Counted from the stretch's first letter, positions 25,164 to 35,115 are shown. The stretch is DNA of 35,115 nucleotides from Ruegeria atlantica (GCF_001458195.1 NZ_CYPU01000030.1:1-35115); one strand, 5' to 3'. Notes: generated by a model from the sequence alone, not told the origin. A program made the numbers and translations.

Positions 25164-25628
25164 ATGCCCGCCCTTAGCCCTCTGCACAGCCTCCCTGTTC
25201 GCGCGTTACGTGCGACGTGTGCGTTGGCGGGTATCCTTATGCTGTTGTTGCAAACGATCGGCCCGGCGCTGGCGAGTCCCGGCCAAAGCATGTGGGTGGA
25301 GATCTGCTCGGAGGCAGGCGCGGTCTGGGTCCAGATAGATCTTGAGGAGGAAGACCTGGACCCAACCGCGCCCTGCCCCAAATGCGCCGATTGCGCGCTG
25401 TGTGCGGTCACCTCGGCGGCCCCGGTGCCGAACTTGCCTGTACTCGCACGGGGCAACGTTATTCACACCGAACACCCTTCGCCCCGCGATCTGGTTGAGG
25501 TCTGCAGCTTGAAACGATTGTGGCCTGAAACCCGTGGCCCCCCGGCTGCGCCCAAGAAGTACATCGAACGCGCCCAGCGCGCGTCCATAGCGTCAATCCA
25601 AGTATCCGGAGGTGCGCTGTGGCCGTAA
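25164..25628 (+). CDS. nosC: NosC-like exported cysteine-motif protein
   Basis: 154 residues. A hydrophobic N-terminal segment (about 16-38, ending PALA) looks like a signal peptide or anchor. It is followed by MWVEICSEAGAVWVQIDLEEE and a striking CPKCADCALC (Cys71, 74, 77, 80: three consecutive C-X2-C steps), with Cys48 upstream. The layout resembles DUF2946-type exported proteins, often copper-associated. Paracoccus has a gene of unknown function called nosC at this position in nosCRZDFYLX, also described with a CXXCXXC motif; the name is given on position and motif. The stop overlaps nosR by ten bases. A metal-binding role, perhaps copper, is inference. Confidence 0.75.
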   Translation: MPALSPLHSLPVRALRATCALAGILMLLLQTIGPALASPGQSMWVEICSEAGAVWVQIDLEEEDLDPTAPCPKCADCALCAVTSAAPVPNLPVLARGNVIHTEHPSPRDLVEVCSLKRLWPETRGPPAAPKKYIERAQRASIASIQVSGGALWP

Positions 25629-27796
25629 GTCGCGCAATCCAATTCCTGCTGGCCCTTACCCTGTCCTGCCTGATGGCTATCAGTGCCCATGCTGACAGCC
25701 TCGCCAGCTTCCTGCCTGACATCACCCCTTCTGAGTTGGTCCCCGAAGCCGATGCCTTTGGTACCGTGCGCGATGACGTGCCCGTTGCTCCGGTTCTAAA
25801 GGGCGGCGAGATCATCGCATGGGCTTTTCTGACCTCGGATTTCGTTGGCACCACCGGCTATTCCGGCAAGCCCATCCACGTGGTCGCCGCCATCGACGAC
25901 GACGCAGTTCTGGCCGGAGTGAAACTGGTCAAACACTCGGAACCCATTGTTCTGATCGGCATTCCCAATTCGCGCATGGTAAAATTGACGGAAGGCTATG
26001 CCGGGCTGGACCTAAAAGTCGAAGCCGAGACCGGTGGTGAGGGGCATGACCTCGATATCATTTCGGGCGCGACTGTGACGATCATGGTGATTGATGACAG
26101 CCTGGTTCGTGGCGGCATCAAGGTAGCCCGCGCGCTGGGTCTGGGTGGTCTGTCGCCGCTACAGGCCGATGGTCCCAAGCGCGAAATCGATATGGCTAAG
26201 AACTCAGTCTATGACTGGACCACTCTGTCCGGCGATGGCTCGGTCCGGCGCCTGACTTTGGATGTCGGTCAGGTCAATGCCGCCTTTGCAGCCACAGGCG
26301 ACCAGCGCGCCATCAAACGCCCGGAACCGGGCGAGCCGGATGACACGTTCATCGACATGCATGTGGCGCTGGTCTCGGTCCCATCGGTCGGCAAGTCCCT
26401 GTTGGGCGAGGCCGAGTATCAGAATCTGACCGAGTGGCTGGACGAAGGTGAACAGGCCATTCTGGTGCTGGGGCGTGGGGCTTACAGCTTCAAGGGTTCA
26501 GGCTATGTGCGCGGTGGAATTTTCGACCGGATTCAGCTTATTCAGGGCGACTATTCGGTGCGGTTCTTTGACAAGCAGCAAGAGCGTCTGGGCAAGGTTG
26601 CGGCCCCGGATGCGCCCAGCTTCACCGAACTGGATATCTTCAAGATCCCTGCCGAGGCCGAGTTTGACCCCGCCGAGCCGTTCCGCCTGCAATTGCTGGT
26701 GCAACGGGCCGTGGGCGCGGTTGAGAAGACGTTCCTGACCTTCGATCTGGGCTACAAACTGCCCGAGCAATACCTGCTGTCCGTCACCGCCCCGGCGGTT
26801 GTAGACGATGCCACGGGCGAAGCCGCGGCCAAAGCCGCACTTTGGAAGCGCATCTGGAAGGACCGCACGGTCGAGATCGCCGTGCTTGGCGTCATGCTGC
26901 TGGTGCTGACCGCAACCTTCTTCTTCCAGTTCCACGCGACGATGAATGCACAGGTCTTCTACTGGTTCCGCATCGGATACCTGACCATGACCCTGTTCTT
27001 CATTGGCTGGTACGCCAATGCACAGCTGAGCGTCGTGAACCTAATGGCATTGGCGGGCAGCCTGCGGACCGGCTTCTCATGGGATGCGTTCCTGCTGGAT
27101 CCACTGGTCTTCATCCAATGGTTTGCCGTCGCCGCCGCGTTGCTATTCTGGGGCCGTGGTGCCTACTGCGGCTGGCTGTGTCCATTCGGCGCACTGCAGG
27201 AGCTGACCAACAAGATCGCGCGGGCCTTACGCGTCCCGCAATGGACGCTGCCTTGGGGCCTGAACGAACGCCTCTGGCCCGCAAAATACATGATCTTCCT
27301 GGGTCTCTTCGGCCTCAGCTTCGTCTCGATCCCGCTGGCCGAGACTTATGCCGAGATCGAACCCTTCAAGACGGCAATCATTCTGAAATTCATGCGGGAC
27401 TGGCCCTTCGTGGTCTTTGCGCTGACCCTGCTGGGGATCGGGCTGTTCATCGAACGGTTCTACTGCCGCTACCTCTGCCCGCTGGGCGGAGCGCTGGCCA
27501 TCCCCGCCCGAATTCGCATGTTCGACTGGCTGCGCCGCTACAAGGATTGCGGCACCCCCTGTCAAACCTGCGCCAACGAATGCCCCGTTCAGGCCATCCA
27601 CCCCACCGGTGAGATTAATCCGAACGAGTGCGTCACCTGCCTGCATTGTCAGGTGCTCTACCAGTCCGAGGACAAATGTCCCGTCGTTATCCGCCAGCTC
27701 AAGCGGCGGGCCAAGACAGGGTCGGTCGATCTCAAGACCCCACTCGGACAACCACCGGCGAACCATCCGAACGCCAAACCGAAAACCGTTTCCTAA
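25619..27796 (+). CDS. nosR: NosR, membrane flavo-iron-sulfur protein for N2O reduction
   Basis: 725 residues from a GTG at 25619, with GGAGGT six bases upstream. Order: signal peptide (to about 26), periplasmic FMN-binding domain with the flavin-attachment motif SGATVT at 149-154, membrane helices from about 420, cytoplasmic-loop motifs [12 protein letters not shown] and [11 protein letters not shown], and a C-terminal ferredoxin-like region with two Cys clusters ([13 protein letters not shown] and CVTCLHC...CP). NosR is needed to supply electrons to, and sustain, NosZ in vivo; the FMN is attached by an ApbE-type protein, here NosX. Fourteen-base gap to nosZ. Confidence 0.96.
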   Translation: MAVSRAIQFLLALTLSCLMAISAHADSLASFLPDITPSELVPEADAFGTVRDDVPVAPVLKGGEIIAWAFLTSDFVGTTGYSGKPIHVVAAIDDDAVLAGVKLVKHSEPIVLIGIPNSRMVKLTEGYAGLDLKVEAETGGEGHDLDIISGATVTIMVIDDSLVRGGIKVARALGLGGLSPLQADGPKREIDMAKNSVYDWTTLSGDGSVRRLTLDVGQVNAAFAATGDQRAIKRPEPGEPDDTFIDMHVALVSVPSVGKSLLGEAEYQNLTEWLDEGEQAILVLGRGAYSFKGSGYVRGGIFDRIQLIQGDYSVRFFDKQQERLGKVAAPDAPSFTELDIFKIPAEAEFDPAEPFRLQLLVQRAVGAVEKTFLTFDLGYKLPEQYLLSVTAPAVVDDATGEAAAKAALWKRIWKDRTVEIAVLGVMLLVLTATFFFQFHATMNAQVFYWFRIGYLTMTLFFIGWYANAQLSVVNLMALAGSLRTGFSWDAFLLDPLVFIQWFAVAAALLFWGRGAYCGWLCPFGALQELTNKIARALRVPQWTLPWGLNERLWPAKYMIFLGLFGLSFVSIPLAETYAEIEPFKTAIILKFMRDWPFVVFALTLLGIGLFIERFYCRYLCPLGGALAIPARIRMFDWLRRYKDCGTPCQTCANECPVQAIHPTGEINPNECVTCLHCQVLYQSEDKCPVVIRQLKRRAKTGSVDLKTPLGQPPANHPNAKPKTVS

Positions 27797-27809
27797 AGGA
27801 GGAACGATC

Positions 27810-29717
27810 ATGTCGGAACATGACAACAAACTGAACATCACACGTCGCGGGATGCTGGGCGCAACCGCAACCGGCGCCGTGCTGGCCGGGACCGGTCTGG
27901 GTTCGACCCTGATGACCGCAAAACAGGCCAGCGCCGCCGCCAATGCCAATCTGCAGCCCGGCGAACTGGACGAGTATTACGGCTTCTGGTCCTCGGGTCA
28001 GACTGGTGAGCTCCGCATTCTGGGTTTTCCTTCCATGCGCGAGTTGATGCGGGTTCCGGTCTTCAACCGCTGCTCGGCCACCGGTTGGGGCCAGACCAAC
28101 GAGTCGCTGAAGATCATGACCGATGGTCTGCTGCCGGAAACCAAGGAATTTCTCGCCAAGCGCGGCATGAAAACCTATGACAACGGCGACCTTCACCACC
28201 CGCATATGTCGTTCACCGATGGTACCTATGATGGCCGCTATCTGTTCATGAACGACAAGGCCAACACCCGCGTCGCCCGCGTGCGCTGCGATGTGATGAA
28301 ATGCGACAAGATCACCGAAATCCCGAACGCCAAGGCGATCCACGGTCTACGTCCGCAGAAGTTCCCGCGCACCGGCTATGTCTTTGCCAATGGTGAGGAT
28401 GAAACGCCGCTGGTCAACGATGGCACAGTGCTGGACGATCCGTCGCAATACGTGAACATCTTCACGGCGCTGGATGGCGACACCATGCAAGTGGCGTGGC
28501 AGGTGATCGTGTCCGGGAACCTCGACAACACGGACTGCGACTATCAGGGCAAATACGCCTATTCGACCTCGTACAACTCGGAAATGGGTATGAACCTGGC
28601 CGAGATGACCGAAAACGAGCTGGATCATGTCGTTGTCTTCAACCTCGCAGAAATCGAAGCAGGGATTGAGGCCGGTGACTATCAGGAACTGAAAGGCGTC
28701 AAGGTTCTGGATGGACGCAAGGGTCAGAACAAGAAGTACACCCGTTACATCCCGATCCCGAACTCGCCGCACGGTATCAACACTGCGCCTGACGGCAAGC
28801 ATGTCTGCATCAACGGTAAGCTGTCGCCCACCGTTTCGATCATGGACGTCACCAAACTAGACGCCCTGTTCGAAAGCGATGCCGACCCACGCTCCTGCAT
28901 CGTGGGTGAACCGCAGCTGGGTCTTGGCCCGCTTCACACCGCCTATGACGGTCAGGGCAATGCGTTCACCACGCTGTTCCTCGACAGTCAGATCGTGAAG
29001 TGGAACATCAAAGACGCCATCAAGGCCTATGCCGGTGAGGACGTGGACCCGATCATCTCGAAGGTTGATGTGCACTATCAGCCGGGCCACAACTCGACCA
29101 CCATGGGTGAAACCAAGGAGGCCGACGGCAAATGGCTGATTTCGATGAATAAGTTCTCGAAAGACCGGTTCCTGAACACGGGCCCGTTGAAGCCTGAAAA
29201 TGAGCAGCTGATCGACATCTCATCCAACGAGATGAAAGTGGTTCACGACGGTCCGACCTTTGCTGAGCCGCACGACTCGATCATGGTTCGCGCCGACATC
29301 GTCAACCCGGTCAACGTCTGGGACCGCGCCGATGTCACATGGGAAGACGCCCGCAAACAGGCCGAGGCCGATGGCATCGATTTGGAAGACGGCGCCGAGG
29401 AGCCCATCCGGGACGGCAATAAGGTGCGGGTCTATATGACCTCGCAGGCCCCGACCTTCAGCCTTGAGAAGTTCACAGTCAAACAGGGCGACGAGGTGAC
29501 GGTTTACATCACCAACCTGGATGACGTGGACGATGTGACCCACGGCTTCTGCCTGGGCAACTACGGCATCGCGATGGAAGTGGCTCCGATGGCAACCGCA
29601 TCGGTCACCTTCACCGCCGACCGTCCGGGCGTGCACTGGTTCTATTGCCAGTGGTTCTGCCACGCGCTGCACATGGAAATGCGCGGCCGGATGCTGGTCG
29701 AACCGGCGGGAGCATAA
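27810..29717 (+). CDS. nosZ: Nitrous oxide reductase, clade I
   Basis: 635 residues from the ATG at 27810, with a strong AAAGGAGG site; longer in-frame extensions into nosR are rejected. A Tat signal (TRRGMLG at about 11-17, ending at about residue 43) marks clade I, exported folded. A seven-bladed propeller holds the CuZ cluster (DLHHPHM motif among its histidine ligands). The C-terminal cupredoxin domain binds CuA: His578 (HGFCLGNYG), Cys613, Cys617, His621 and Met624 in the [12 protein letters not shown] loop. Reduces N2O to N2 in the periplasm. Length and motifs are fully normal. Confidence 0.98.
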   Translation: MSEHDNKLNITRRGMLGATATGAVLAGTGLGSTLMTAKQASAAANANLQPGELDEYYGFWSSGQTGELRILGFPSMRELMRVPVFNRCSATGWGQTNESLKIMTDGLLPETKEFLAKRGMKTYDNGDLHHPHMSFTDGTYDGRYLFMNDKANTRVARVRCDVMKCDKITEIPNAKAIHGLRPQKFPRTGYVFANGEDETPLVNDGTVLDDPSQYVNIFTALDGDTMQVAWQVIVSGNLDNTDCDYQGKYAYSTSYNSEMGMNLAEMTENELDHVVVFNLAEIEAGIEAGDYQELKGVKVLDGRKGQNKKYTRYIPIPNSPHGINTAPDGKHVCINGKLSPTVSIMDVTKLDALFESDADPRSCIVGEPQLGLGPLHTAYDGQGNAFTTLFLDSQIVKWNIKDAIKAYAGEDVDPIISKVDVHYQPGHNSTTMGETKEADGKWLISMNKFSKDRFLNTGPLKPENEQLIDISSNEMKVVHDGPTFAEPHDSIMVRADIVNPVNVWDRADVTWEDARKQAEADGIDLEDGAEEPIRDGNKVRVYMTSQAPTFSLEKFTVKQGDEVTVYITNLDDVDDVTHGFCLGNYGIAMEVAPMATASVTFTADRPGVHWFYCQWFCHALHMEMRGRMLVEPAGA

Positions 29718-29720
29718 CCC

Positions 29721-30977
29721 ATGCGTTGGTCCCTGCTCATACCGCTCCTGCTTGGCTCGCCCCTTTGGGCGGCGGACTGGGATGTGCCCAACCGGGCGGG
29801 GGCCATCAATGAAACACTGGCGCAGGCGGCGGATGGAGACACCCTCCGCCTGAGCCCCGGTATCTATACCGAAACCCTGGTTCTGGACCGGCCCGTCACC
29901 ATTGACGGGCAAGGACAGGCCACCATTGACGGACAAGGCGAGGGCAGCGTCATCACCGTGACCGGGCCCGGTGTAACCGTGCGCGGTCTGACAGTGATCG
30001 GTTCCGGTTCAAGCCATGACGGGATCGACAGTGGCATCCAGCTGACCAAAACGGCTAAGGCGCCGGTGGTCGAGGATAACGTGCTGCTGGGCAATCTTTT
30101 TGGCGTCGACATTCATGGTGCCAAGGACAGCATCGTTCGTGGTAACCGCATTGAAGGTCGCCAAGACCAGCGAATGAACGACCGTGGAAACGGAGTCTAT
30201 GTCTGGAACGCGCCCGGTTCCGTGGTGGATAGCAATGACATCCGCTATGGCCGCGACGGGATCTTTGTGAACTCGTCGAAAAAGAACACCTTCACCGGCA
30301 ACCTGTTCCGCGACCTGCGTTTTGCGGTGCATTACATGTATGCCGACGACTCAGTTGTCAGTGACAATGTCTCGATCGGCAACGATCTGGGTTATGCGGT
30401 GATGTTCACGACCAATGTGAAAGTCGCCGACAACGTCTCAATCGGTGACCGTGAACATGGCGTGATGTTGAACTACGCCAACAAGAGTCAGATCACCGGC
30501 AATGTCGTGATCGGTGCCAAGGAAAAATGCACCTTCCTTTATAACTCCAACAAAAACGAATTCACCGACAACTGGTTCCATGGATGCGGCATCGGCATCC
30601 ACTTTACTGCCGGGTCCGAGCGCAACCGGATCGTCGGAAACGCCTTTGTCGGCAACCGGACCCAAGTGAAATACGTTTCGACCAAATGGGTCGAGTGGTC
30701 CGAAGACGGGCGCGGCAATTACTGGTCCGATTTTGCCGCCTATGACGTGGACGGCGACGGCATCGCCGACGCCCCTTATCGCCCCAATGACAGTATGGAC
30801 CATGTGCTGTGGACCCAACCCGCGGCCAAACTTTTGCTCGGCTCCCCCGCCGTACAACTGGTGCGCTGGTCGCAATCGGCCTTCCCGGCGCTGTTGCCGG
30901 GCGGTGTGATGGACAGCAATCCATTAATGCAAGCCCCTGAACCCCCAGCTATGAAAAAGGTGCCTCATGACGGATAA
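29721..30977 (+). CDS. nosD: NosD, periplasmic CuZ maturation protein
   Basis: 418 residues. Signal peptide about 1-17, then a right-handed beta helix of parallel repeats (recurring VxDNVxxGN... units such as VVEDNVLLGN, VVSDNVSIGND, VADNVSIGD, ITGNVVIG), as in the NosD/CASH family. NosD acts with the ABC transporter NosFY to deliver sulfur, and then copper, for CuZ assembly on NosZ. A WSDFAAYDVDGDGIADAPY segment near the C-terminus is conserved in NosD. Starts three bases after nosZ and overlaps nosF by 11 bases. Confidence 0.95.
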   Translation: MRWSLLIPLLLGSPLWAADWDVPNRAGAINETLAQAADGDTLRLSPGIYTETLVLDRPVTIDGQGQATIDGQGEGSVITVTGPGVTVRGLTVIGSGSSHDGIDSGIQLTKTAKAPVVEDNVLLGNLFGVDIHGAKDSIVRGNRIEGRQDQRMNDRGNGVYVWNAPGSVVDSNDIRYGRDGIFVNSSKKNTFTGNLFRDLRFAVHYMYADDSVVSDNVSIGNDLGYAVMFTTNVKVADNVSIGDREHGVMLNYANKSQITGNVVIGAKEKCTFLYNSNKNEFTDNWFHGCGIGIHFTAGSERNRIVGNAFVGNRTQVKYVSTKWVEWSEDGRGNYWSDFAAYDVDGDGIADAPYRPNDSMDHVLWTQPAAKLLLGSPAVQLVRWSQSAFPALLPGGVMDSNPLMQAPEPPAMKKVPHDG

Positions 30978-31860
30978 GGCCCTGAGTATTACCCAAGTCA
31001 GCAAGGACCGAGGTAAAACCCGTGTTCTTGACGATATCACCCTGTCTCTTGCCCCTGGTCAGCGCGTGGCGCTGCTGGGCCATAACGGCGCGGGCAAGTC
31101 GACCCTGATCAAATCTATCCTCGGTCTGACATCGATCCATGTCGGAACCATCCGGATCGGAGATGCCACTCCCGGCAGTGCGCAGGCGCGGCGGGATACT
31201 GCCTATTTGCCTGAGGCAGTGTCGTTTCATCCTGCGCTGACGGGCCGCGAGCAGCTGACCTTATTTGCGCAACTCTCCGGGTCCAGGGCCGATGTCCCCA
31301 GCCTGCTGGACCGCGTGGGCCTTGGCAACGCTCTGGACCGCCGGATCGGAACCTACTCTAAAGGCATGCGCCAACGTCTGGGTTTGGCGCAAGTGCTGCT
31401 GGGCCGGCCAAAAGTAGCGCTGTTGGATGAGCCAACAAGTGGTTTGGACCCGATCTCGCGGCAAGACCTATATGCCATCATCGATGAATTGGCCGGGCAA
31501 GGCACAGCGGTCCTGATTGCCTCCCACGCTCTCACCGAGGTCGAAGCCCGCACCGACCGCATCGCCATCATGCGCGAGGGCCGAATGGTTGCGGATGACA
31601 CGCTCAACAATCTGTCGGCGCTGGCTGGCCTGCCGATCCGCCTCAAAGTGCGTGCCAGCGCGAACCCCGAAGCACTTGCCGCCGAACTGGGCGGCAACCG
31701 GATCAACGGAGCATCTGTGGAACTGCTCTGCTCGCCGGATGACAAGATGGAGGCCCTGCGCCGCATCGCCGGACTGGGCGACGCCGTGGCGGATGTGGAA
31801 ATGACCCCGCCCAAACTTGAAGACCTCTACCGCCATTATGCACAGGAGGAGATGCAATGA
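30967..31860 (+). CDS. nosF: NosF, ABC transporter ATPase
   Basis: 297 residues. Walker A GHNGAGKST at 38-46, ABC signature YSKGMRQRLGLAQ, Walker B VALLDEPTSGLDP, and switch His in IASHALTEVE are complete. Pairs with the membrane protein NosY and the periplasmic NosD to form the NosDFY complex needed for CuZ formation. The start overlaps nosD and the stop overlaps nosY (ATGA). Cytoplasmic face of the membrane. Confidence 0.96.
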   Translation: MTDKALSITQVSKDRGKTRVLDDITLSLAPGQRVALLGHNGAGKSTLIKSILGLTSIHVGTIRIGDATPGSAQARRDTAYLPEAVSFHPALTGREQLTLFAQLSGSRADVPSLLDRVGLGNALDRRIGTYSKGMRQRLGLAQVLLGRPKVALLDEPTSGLDPISRQDLYAIIDELAGQGTAVLIASHALTEVEARTDRIAIMREGRMVADDTLNNLSALAGLPIRLKVRASANPEALAAELGGNRINGASVELLCSPDDKMEALRRIAGLGDAVADVEMTPPKLEDLYRHYAQEEMQ

Positions 31861-32678
31861 CCCGCTTCCTCGCCATCACCCGCACCGAGATGTTGATCCT
31901 GCGCCGCAACCGCTGGCTGTTGATGGCCACGCTGATCATGGTGCTGTTCGCCTTGGCCCTGACCTTTGCAGGCAGCGCGCCGACCGGGACGCTGGGCGTC
32001 GATATGCTGACCGTCTCGGTCGCTTCGATGACCACGCTTTCGGTCTATCTTGCGCCGCTACTGGCGCTGATGATCGCTTTCGACGCCATCGCAGGCGACG
32101 TGGACCGGGGCAGTCTGTCGTTACTGCTGTCCTACCCCGCCGGACGCGGAGAAATTCTGCTTGGCAAATTCACCGCCCATCTGGCGGCATTGGCCTTTGC
32201 CATGACCATCGGTTTCGGCACCGCAGGCGCAGTGGCAGCATGGTTCGGTGGCGCGGGCCAAGAAAGCCTGATGGCTCTGGCGCGCCTAATCCTTACCTCC
32301 ATCTTGCTGGGCGCCGTTTTTCTGGCGCTGGGCTACCTGCTGTCTGCTCTGGCAAGGGGCGCCACGGCGGCGGCAGGGTTGTCGGCCGGGCTCTGGCTAG
32401 TCTTTGTCGTCCTCTATGATCTGGGCTTGTTGGGAGCCGTGGTCATGGATGAGGGCGGCACATTCACCCAATCCGTCTTTCCATGGGTGATGGTGGCCAA
32501 CCCGGCCGACGCATTTCGTTTGTGGAACATCGCCGCGACCGAAGGCGTCGCAATGGCGTCCGGCATGACCGGTGCGGCCCAAGCTCTGCCCGTCTGGGCC
32601 GCGCCCGCCTCGCTGCTGATCTGGCCGGTACTGGGCTTTGCCCTTGCCCGTGCCGCTTTCCGGAGGGTTGAGCCATGA
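31857..32678 (+). CDS. nosY: NosY, ABC transporter permease
   Basis: 273 residues with six predicted membrane helices. The family signature is seen in RTEMLILRRNRWLLMAT near the N-terminus and in the central IAGDVDRGSLSLLLSYP. Forms the membrane part of the NosDFY transporter with NosF and presents it to NosD. The ATG overlaps nosF and the stop overlaps nosL. Confidence 0.95.
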   Translation: MTRFLAITRTEMLILRRNRWLLMATLIMVLFALALTFAGSAPTGTLGVDMLTVSVASMTTLSVYLAPLLALMIAFDAIAGDVDRGSLSLLLSYPAGRGEILLGKFTAHLAALAFAMTIGFGTAGAVAAWFGGAGQESLMALARLILTSILLGAVFLALGYLLSALARGATAAAGLSAGLWLVFVVLYDLGLLGAVVMDEGGTFTQSVFPWVMVANPADAFRLWNIAATEGVAMASGMTGAAQALPVWAAPASLLIWPVLGFALARAAFRRVEP

Positions 32679-33190
32679 AACGTCTTGTGCTGATTGCGCT
32701 GATTGCCTTGGCCGCTTGCAAAGAGGAGGTCGCCGTTGCCCCCGACCCGGTTGATCTGACTCCCGATGCGCTGAGCTTCTTCTGCCAAATGAATATCGCC
32801 GAGCATGGTGGCCCCAAAGGGCAGATCCATCTGGAAGGTTATCCCGCACCACTGTTCTTTGCACAGGTACGGGACATGGTGGCCTACCTCAAAAGCCCGG
32901 AGCGAGACGCCGACATAACTGCCATTTATGTCAGTGATATGAGTGTCGCGCCCAACTGGCAGCAACCGGGTGTATCCAACTGGATCGCCGCCGAAGTCGC
33001 CACCTTTGTTGTCGGCTCCAACGTGGCAGGCGGCATGGGTGCGCGTGAGGTGGTGCCATTTTCCAACCCAGCCGATGCCGCATCCTTCATCGACCAGTAT
33101 GGCGGTGCCGCTCTGACCTTGTCCGAGATTCCTGATACTGAGGTGCTAGGCCCGGTCGATCTGGGCTTACTACTGGAGACACCCGCATGA
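32675..33190 (+). CDS. nosL: NosL, copper-binding lipoprotein
   Basis: 171 residues. Lipoprotein signal with lipobox LAAC (Cys15). The NosL copper site is seen in CQMNIAEHGGPKGQIH (Cys37, Met39, His44); most homologues read CGM, here CQM. NosL binds Cu(I) and hands it to NosD/NosZ during CuZ and CuA loading. Anchored on the periplasmic side. Translationally coupled to nosY and nosX by ATGA overlaps. Confidence 0.94.
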   Translation: MKRLVLIALIALAACKEEVAVAPDPVDLTPDALSFFCQMNIAEHGGPKGQIHLEGYPAPLFFAQVRDMVAYLKSPERDADITAIYVSDMSVAPNWQQPGVSNWIAAEVATFVVGSNVAGGMGAREVVPFSNPADAASFIDQYGGAALTLSEIPDTEVLGPVDLGLLLETPA

Positions 33191-34080
33191 CCTTTCTGTC
33201 CCGCCGCCGGTTTCTGACCATCTCGGCTGCAAGCGCGGCCTGCCCTGCAATCGCTAGCCCTGCTACAGCAGCACGGTGGCGCGGTTCCGCGTTGGGCGCA
33301 CCCGCCAGCATGCAGTTGGTCGGGCTGACAGATACCCAAGCCCGCCCCGTTTTTGCCGCTGTCGAAGCCGAAGTCACACGGCTGGAAGATATCTTCAGCC
33401 TGTATCGCCCGAAATCCCAACTTTCGCGCCTGAACCGCGATGGGTTTCTTTTGCAACCAGCGCCCGAGCTCTTGAGCCTGTTCAGCCTGTGCACAGTTTT
33501 GTACCAGAATTCAGGGGGGGCTTTTGACCCGACAATTCAGCCTCTCTGGGCTGCTCTGATCAACGGTGACGATGCCACAACCGCCCGCAAATCCATCGGG
33601 TGGAACAAGGTCACGGTTAATAACGATGTTATCCGCCTGCCCTACCCAGGGCAGTCGGCGCTGACTCTGAATGGAGTAGCGCAAGGGGCAATCACAGATC
33701 GCATTGCTGCGCTGCTCAGATCACAGGGGCTGCAAGACGTTTTGGTCGACATGGGGGAAATCGCAGCGCTCGGACAACGTCACGATGGGCGCGATTGGCA
33801 AGTCGGTTTGGCAGGCGCCGAAAGTCAGATCACTAAGCGTATCTCTCTGCGCGACCGAGCTGTTGCGACCTCTGATTCCGGTAACCTGATGCTGACTGAC
33901 GCTCACGGTCACATCCTCAGCCCCGCCGGTCAAACACCAGCGCGCCGGGTTTTGTCGGTATCTGCAAACTCCGCAGCGCTCGCCGATGGGCTTTCAACAG
34001 CCCTGTGCGCACTGTCTGACGGAGATATACCGAGCGTTCTGAACCGTTTCCAAGATGCGCGACTAGAGATGAAAGTCTAA
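33187..34080 (+). CDS. nosX: NosX, ApbE-type FAD:protein FMN transferase
   Basis: 297 residues. Tat-type signal with SRRRFLT (residues 5-11). ApbE-family features include FDPTIQPLWA, the flavin-binding segment LTLNGVAQGAITDRIAALL, VDMGEIAALG, and the metal-binding region near the C-terminus (SVSANSAALADGLSTAL). It attaches FMN covalently to the Thr of the SGATVT motif of NosR in the periplasm. Last gene of the nos operon. No clear terminator follows before the insertion sequence. Confidence 0.95.
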   Translation: MTFLSRRRFLTISAASAACPAIASPATAARWRGSALGAPASMQLVGLTDTQARPVFAAVEAEVTRLEDIFSLYRPKSQLSRLNRDGFLLQPAPELLSLFSLCTVLYQNSGGAFDPTIQPLWAALINGDDATTARKSIGWNKVTVNNDVIRLPYPGQSALTLNGVAQGAITDRIAALLRSQGLQDVLVDMGEIAALGQRHDGRDWQVGLAGAESQITKRISLRDRAVATSDSGNLMLTDAHGHILSPAGQTPARRVLSVSANSAALADGLSTALCALSDGDIPSVLNRFQDARLEMKV

Positions 34081-34353
34081 CCCGGACCGCACACTTCGGA
34101 CATAAACGTCGCGCATCATCGGCAACAAATGAACTCGCGATTACTACCGATTCAAAGCGTAATGGCGGAGACGAAGTCTTATTCAATATGAGTTTAAGGC
34201 ATTGACGAATAATGTAAATATTTAGAAATAATGACTATATCACACTCTATACCCCACAAACGTTCAGGCTTCGCTAAAATCGGTACTACTCGCGACGCAG
34301 GTTGAACGCCGCCTCGCCGCTCTCCAAACTAAGGTCCGCTTTGTGCTGCCGTT
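34081..34353. other. AT-rich gap between nosX and the IS30 element
   Basis: 273 bases without a supportable gene. The stretch around 34190-34260 is clearly more AT-rich than the rest of the window. The left end of the insertion sequence must lie somewhere before the transposase stop at 34354, but I could not identify its terminal repeat because the other end is outside the window. Confidence 0.5.
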
Positions 34354-35115
34354 TCAACCGATCGCCGCAACACATTCATGGAACGTCTCTGCTGGTGAGA
34401 AGTAATGCAACGTTTTTCTTGGCCGCTCGTTGAGTTCACGAGCAACTGCGTCGAGATGTTCCTGGCTGTGCACTGAGAGGTCGGTGCCCTTTGGGAAGTA
34501 CTGGCGCAGGAGACGGTTGGTATTCTCGTTGGTGCCGCGTTGCCACGGGCTGTGCGGGTCGCAAAAGTAGATGTCGAGATCGGTGGCCAGTGCCAGGTTC
34601 TTGTGATCGGCAAGCTCTTTGCCGCGGTCCCAGGTCAGCATCTGGCGAAGCTCTCTCGGCAGATGTTGGATTTGTGCGGTCAGCGCAGCCACGACAGTCT
34701 GCGTTTCTTTCCCGCCCACCTTCACGAGCATGACATAGCGCGTGCGCCGCTCCACCAGCGTCGCGATGAAGCTGTTCTTCGAGCCGGCGATCAGGTCACC
34801 TTCCCAGTGGCCGGGAATGGCGCGGTCTTCGACAGCGGCCGGGCGTTCCCGGATCGAGATCGCATCCTTGATTTGACCGAGCCCATCCCGCTTCAGGCTA
34901 GCATGGCGAGACCGGCGGATGGCACGTGTCGCGCGCAAATGTGCAAGCAACTCCTTCTTCAGAACGCCACGGGCCTGGATAAACAGGCTTCTGTAGATCG
35001 TTTCGTGAGACACACGCTCGCCCTCGTCGTCGGGATGCTCGCGCTTCAGCCAACCCGCGATTTGCTGCGGCGACCACTTGCGTTCGAGCTTCTGAGCTAT
35101 TGTGTGACAGAGCGC
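34354..35115 (-). mobile_element. IS30-family transposase, 5' end outside the window
   Basis: 253 residues are visible; the frame is open to the window edge, so the N-terminus is missing and no true start can be given (a GTG at 35013 is internal). Domains: the end of the IS30 helix-turn-helix region (WSPQQIAGWLKREHP, then SHETIYRSLF), and the DDE catalytic core with GHWEGDLIAG (first Asp), LTWDRGKELADH (second Asp) and GTNENTNRLLRQYFPKG (Glu). The C-terminus LNERPRKTLHYFSPAE is typical. The catalytic residues are intact, so the element may be active. It marks the right border of the denitrification cluster. Confidence 0.93.

Noticed and set aside
1..35115. tRNA, rRNA, CRISPR array or prophage
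   Set aside because: I saw no cloverleaf-like sequence, no regularly spaced direct repeats and no phage structural genes by eye. A covariance-model scan would be the decisive test.

Overview
This window carries a nearly complete cd1-type denitrification gene cluster. It runs from nitrite to dinitrogen and looks alphaproteobacterial, most likely Rhodobacteraceae (Roseobacter/Paracoccus relatives). The main reasons are the high GC content, a condensing-type 5-aminolevulinate synthase (HemA), a fused NirD-L protein, a nosCRZDFYLX gene order as known from Paracoccus, a Roseobacter-style Hint-domain protein, and Dnr/NnrR-type operators (TTGAC-N4-GTCAA and variants) ahead of every denitrification transcription unit. 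No database search was possible. Family names rest on motifs, length and gene order.

Layout. 1-239 is the 3' end of glycine dehydrogenase (gcvP), a housekeeping flank. 343-1338 is a GlxA-type AraC regulator. 1574-4024 (minus strand) holds a Dnr-like Crp/Fnr regulator followed by a membrane class III nucleotide cyclase. hemA (4206-5429, plus) follows behind a Dnr-type box. 5488-10906 (minus) is the nitric oxide reductase operon norCBQDEF. 11175-12268 is a frameshifted Hint-domain gene, and 12296-13474 (minus) is nnrS. From 13708 everything reads on the plus strand: nirS, a NapC/NirT-type multihaem cytochrome fused to a second haem-binding domain, a small cupredoxin, then nirE-C-F-DL-G-H-J-N (haem d1 synthesis), an 87-residue membrane protein, and nosC-R-Z-D-F-Y-L-X (nitrous oxide reductase and its maturation). 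An IS30-family transposase, cut by the window end, closes the region.

How the parts work together. NirS reduces nitrite to NO, NorCB reduces NO to N2O, and NosZ reduces N2O to N2. NirE, NirDL/G/H, NirJ, NirF and NirN make and handle haem d1 for NirS, and HemA feeds the whole tetrapyrrole pathway. NorQ/NorD are AAA+/VWA activators of NorCB. NosDFY, NosL, NosR and NosX supply copper sulfide and electrons to NosZ. Six operators share a spacing that fits class II (-41.5) activation, so hemA, nor, nnrS, nirS, nirE and nos probably form one NO-responsive regulon. The Dnr-like protein encoded here is the obvious candidate activator.

The least ordinary part is 15386-17780. There a NapC-like tetrahaem domain, a coiled-coil linker and an ethylbenzene-dehydrogenase-gamma-like domain (with CXXCH and CX3CH sites) are fused in one protein and paired with a type I copper protein. 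This module sits between nirS and nirE and is bounded by hairpins. It is a candidate dedicated quinol-to-NirS electron route. nirI and nirX, which adjoin nirS in Paracoccus, are not present here.
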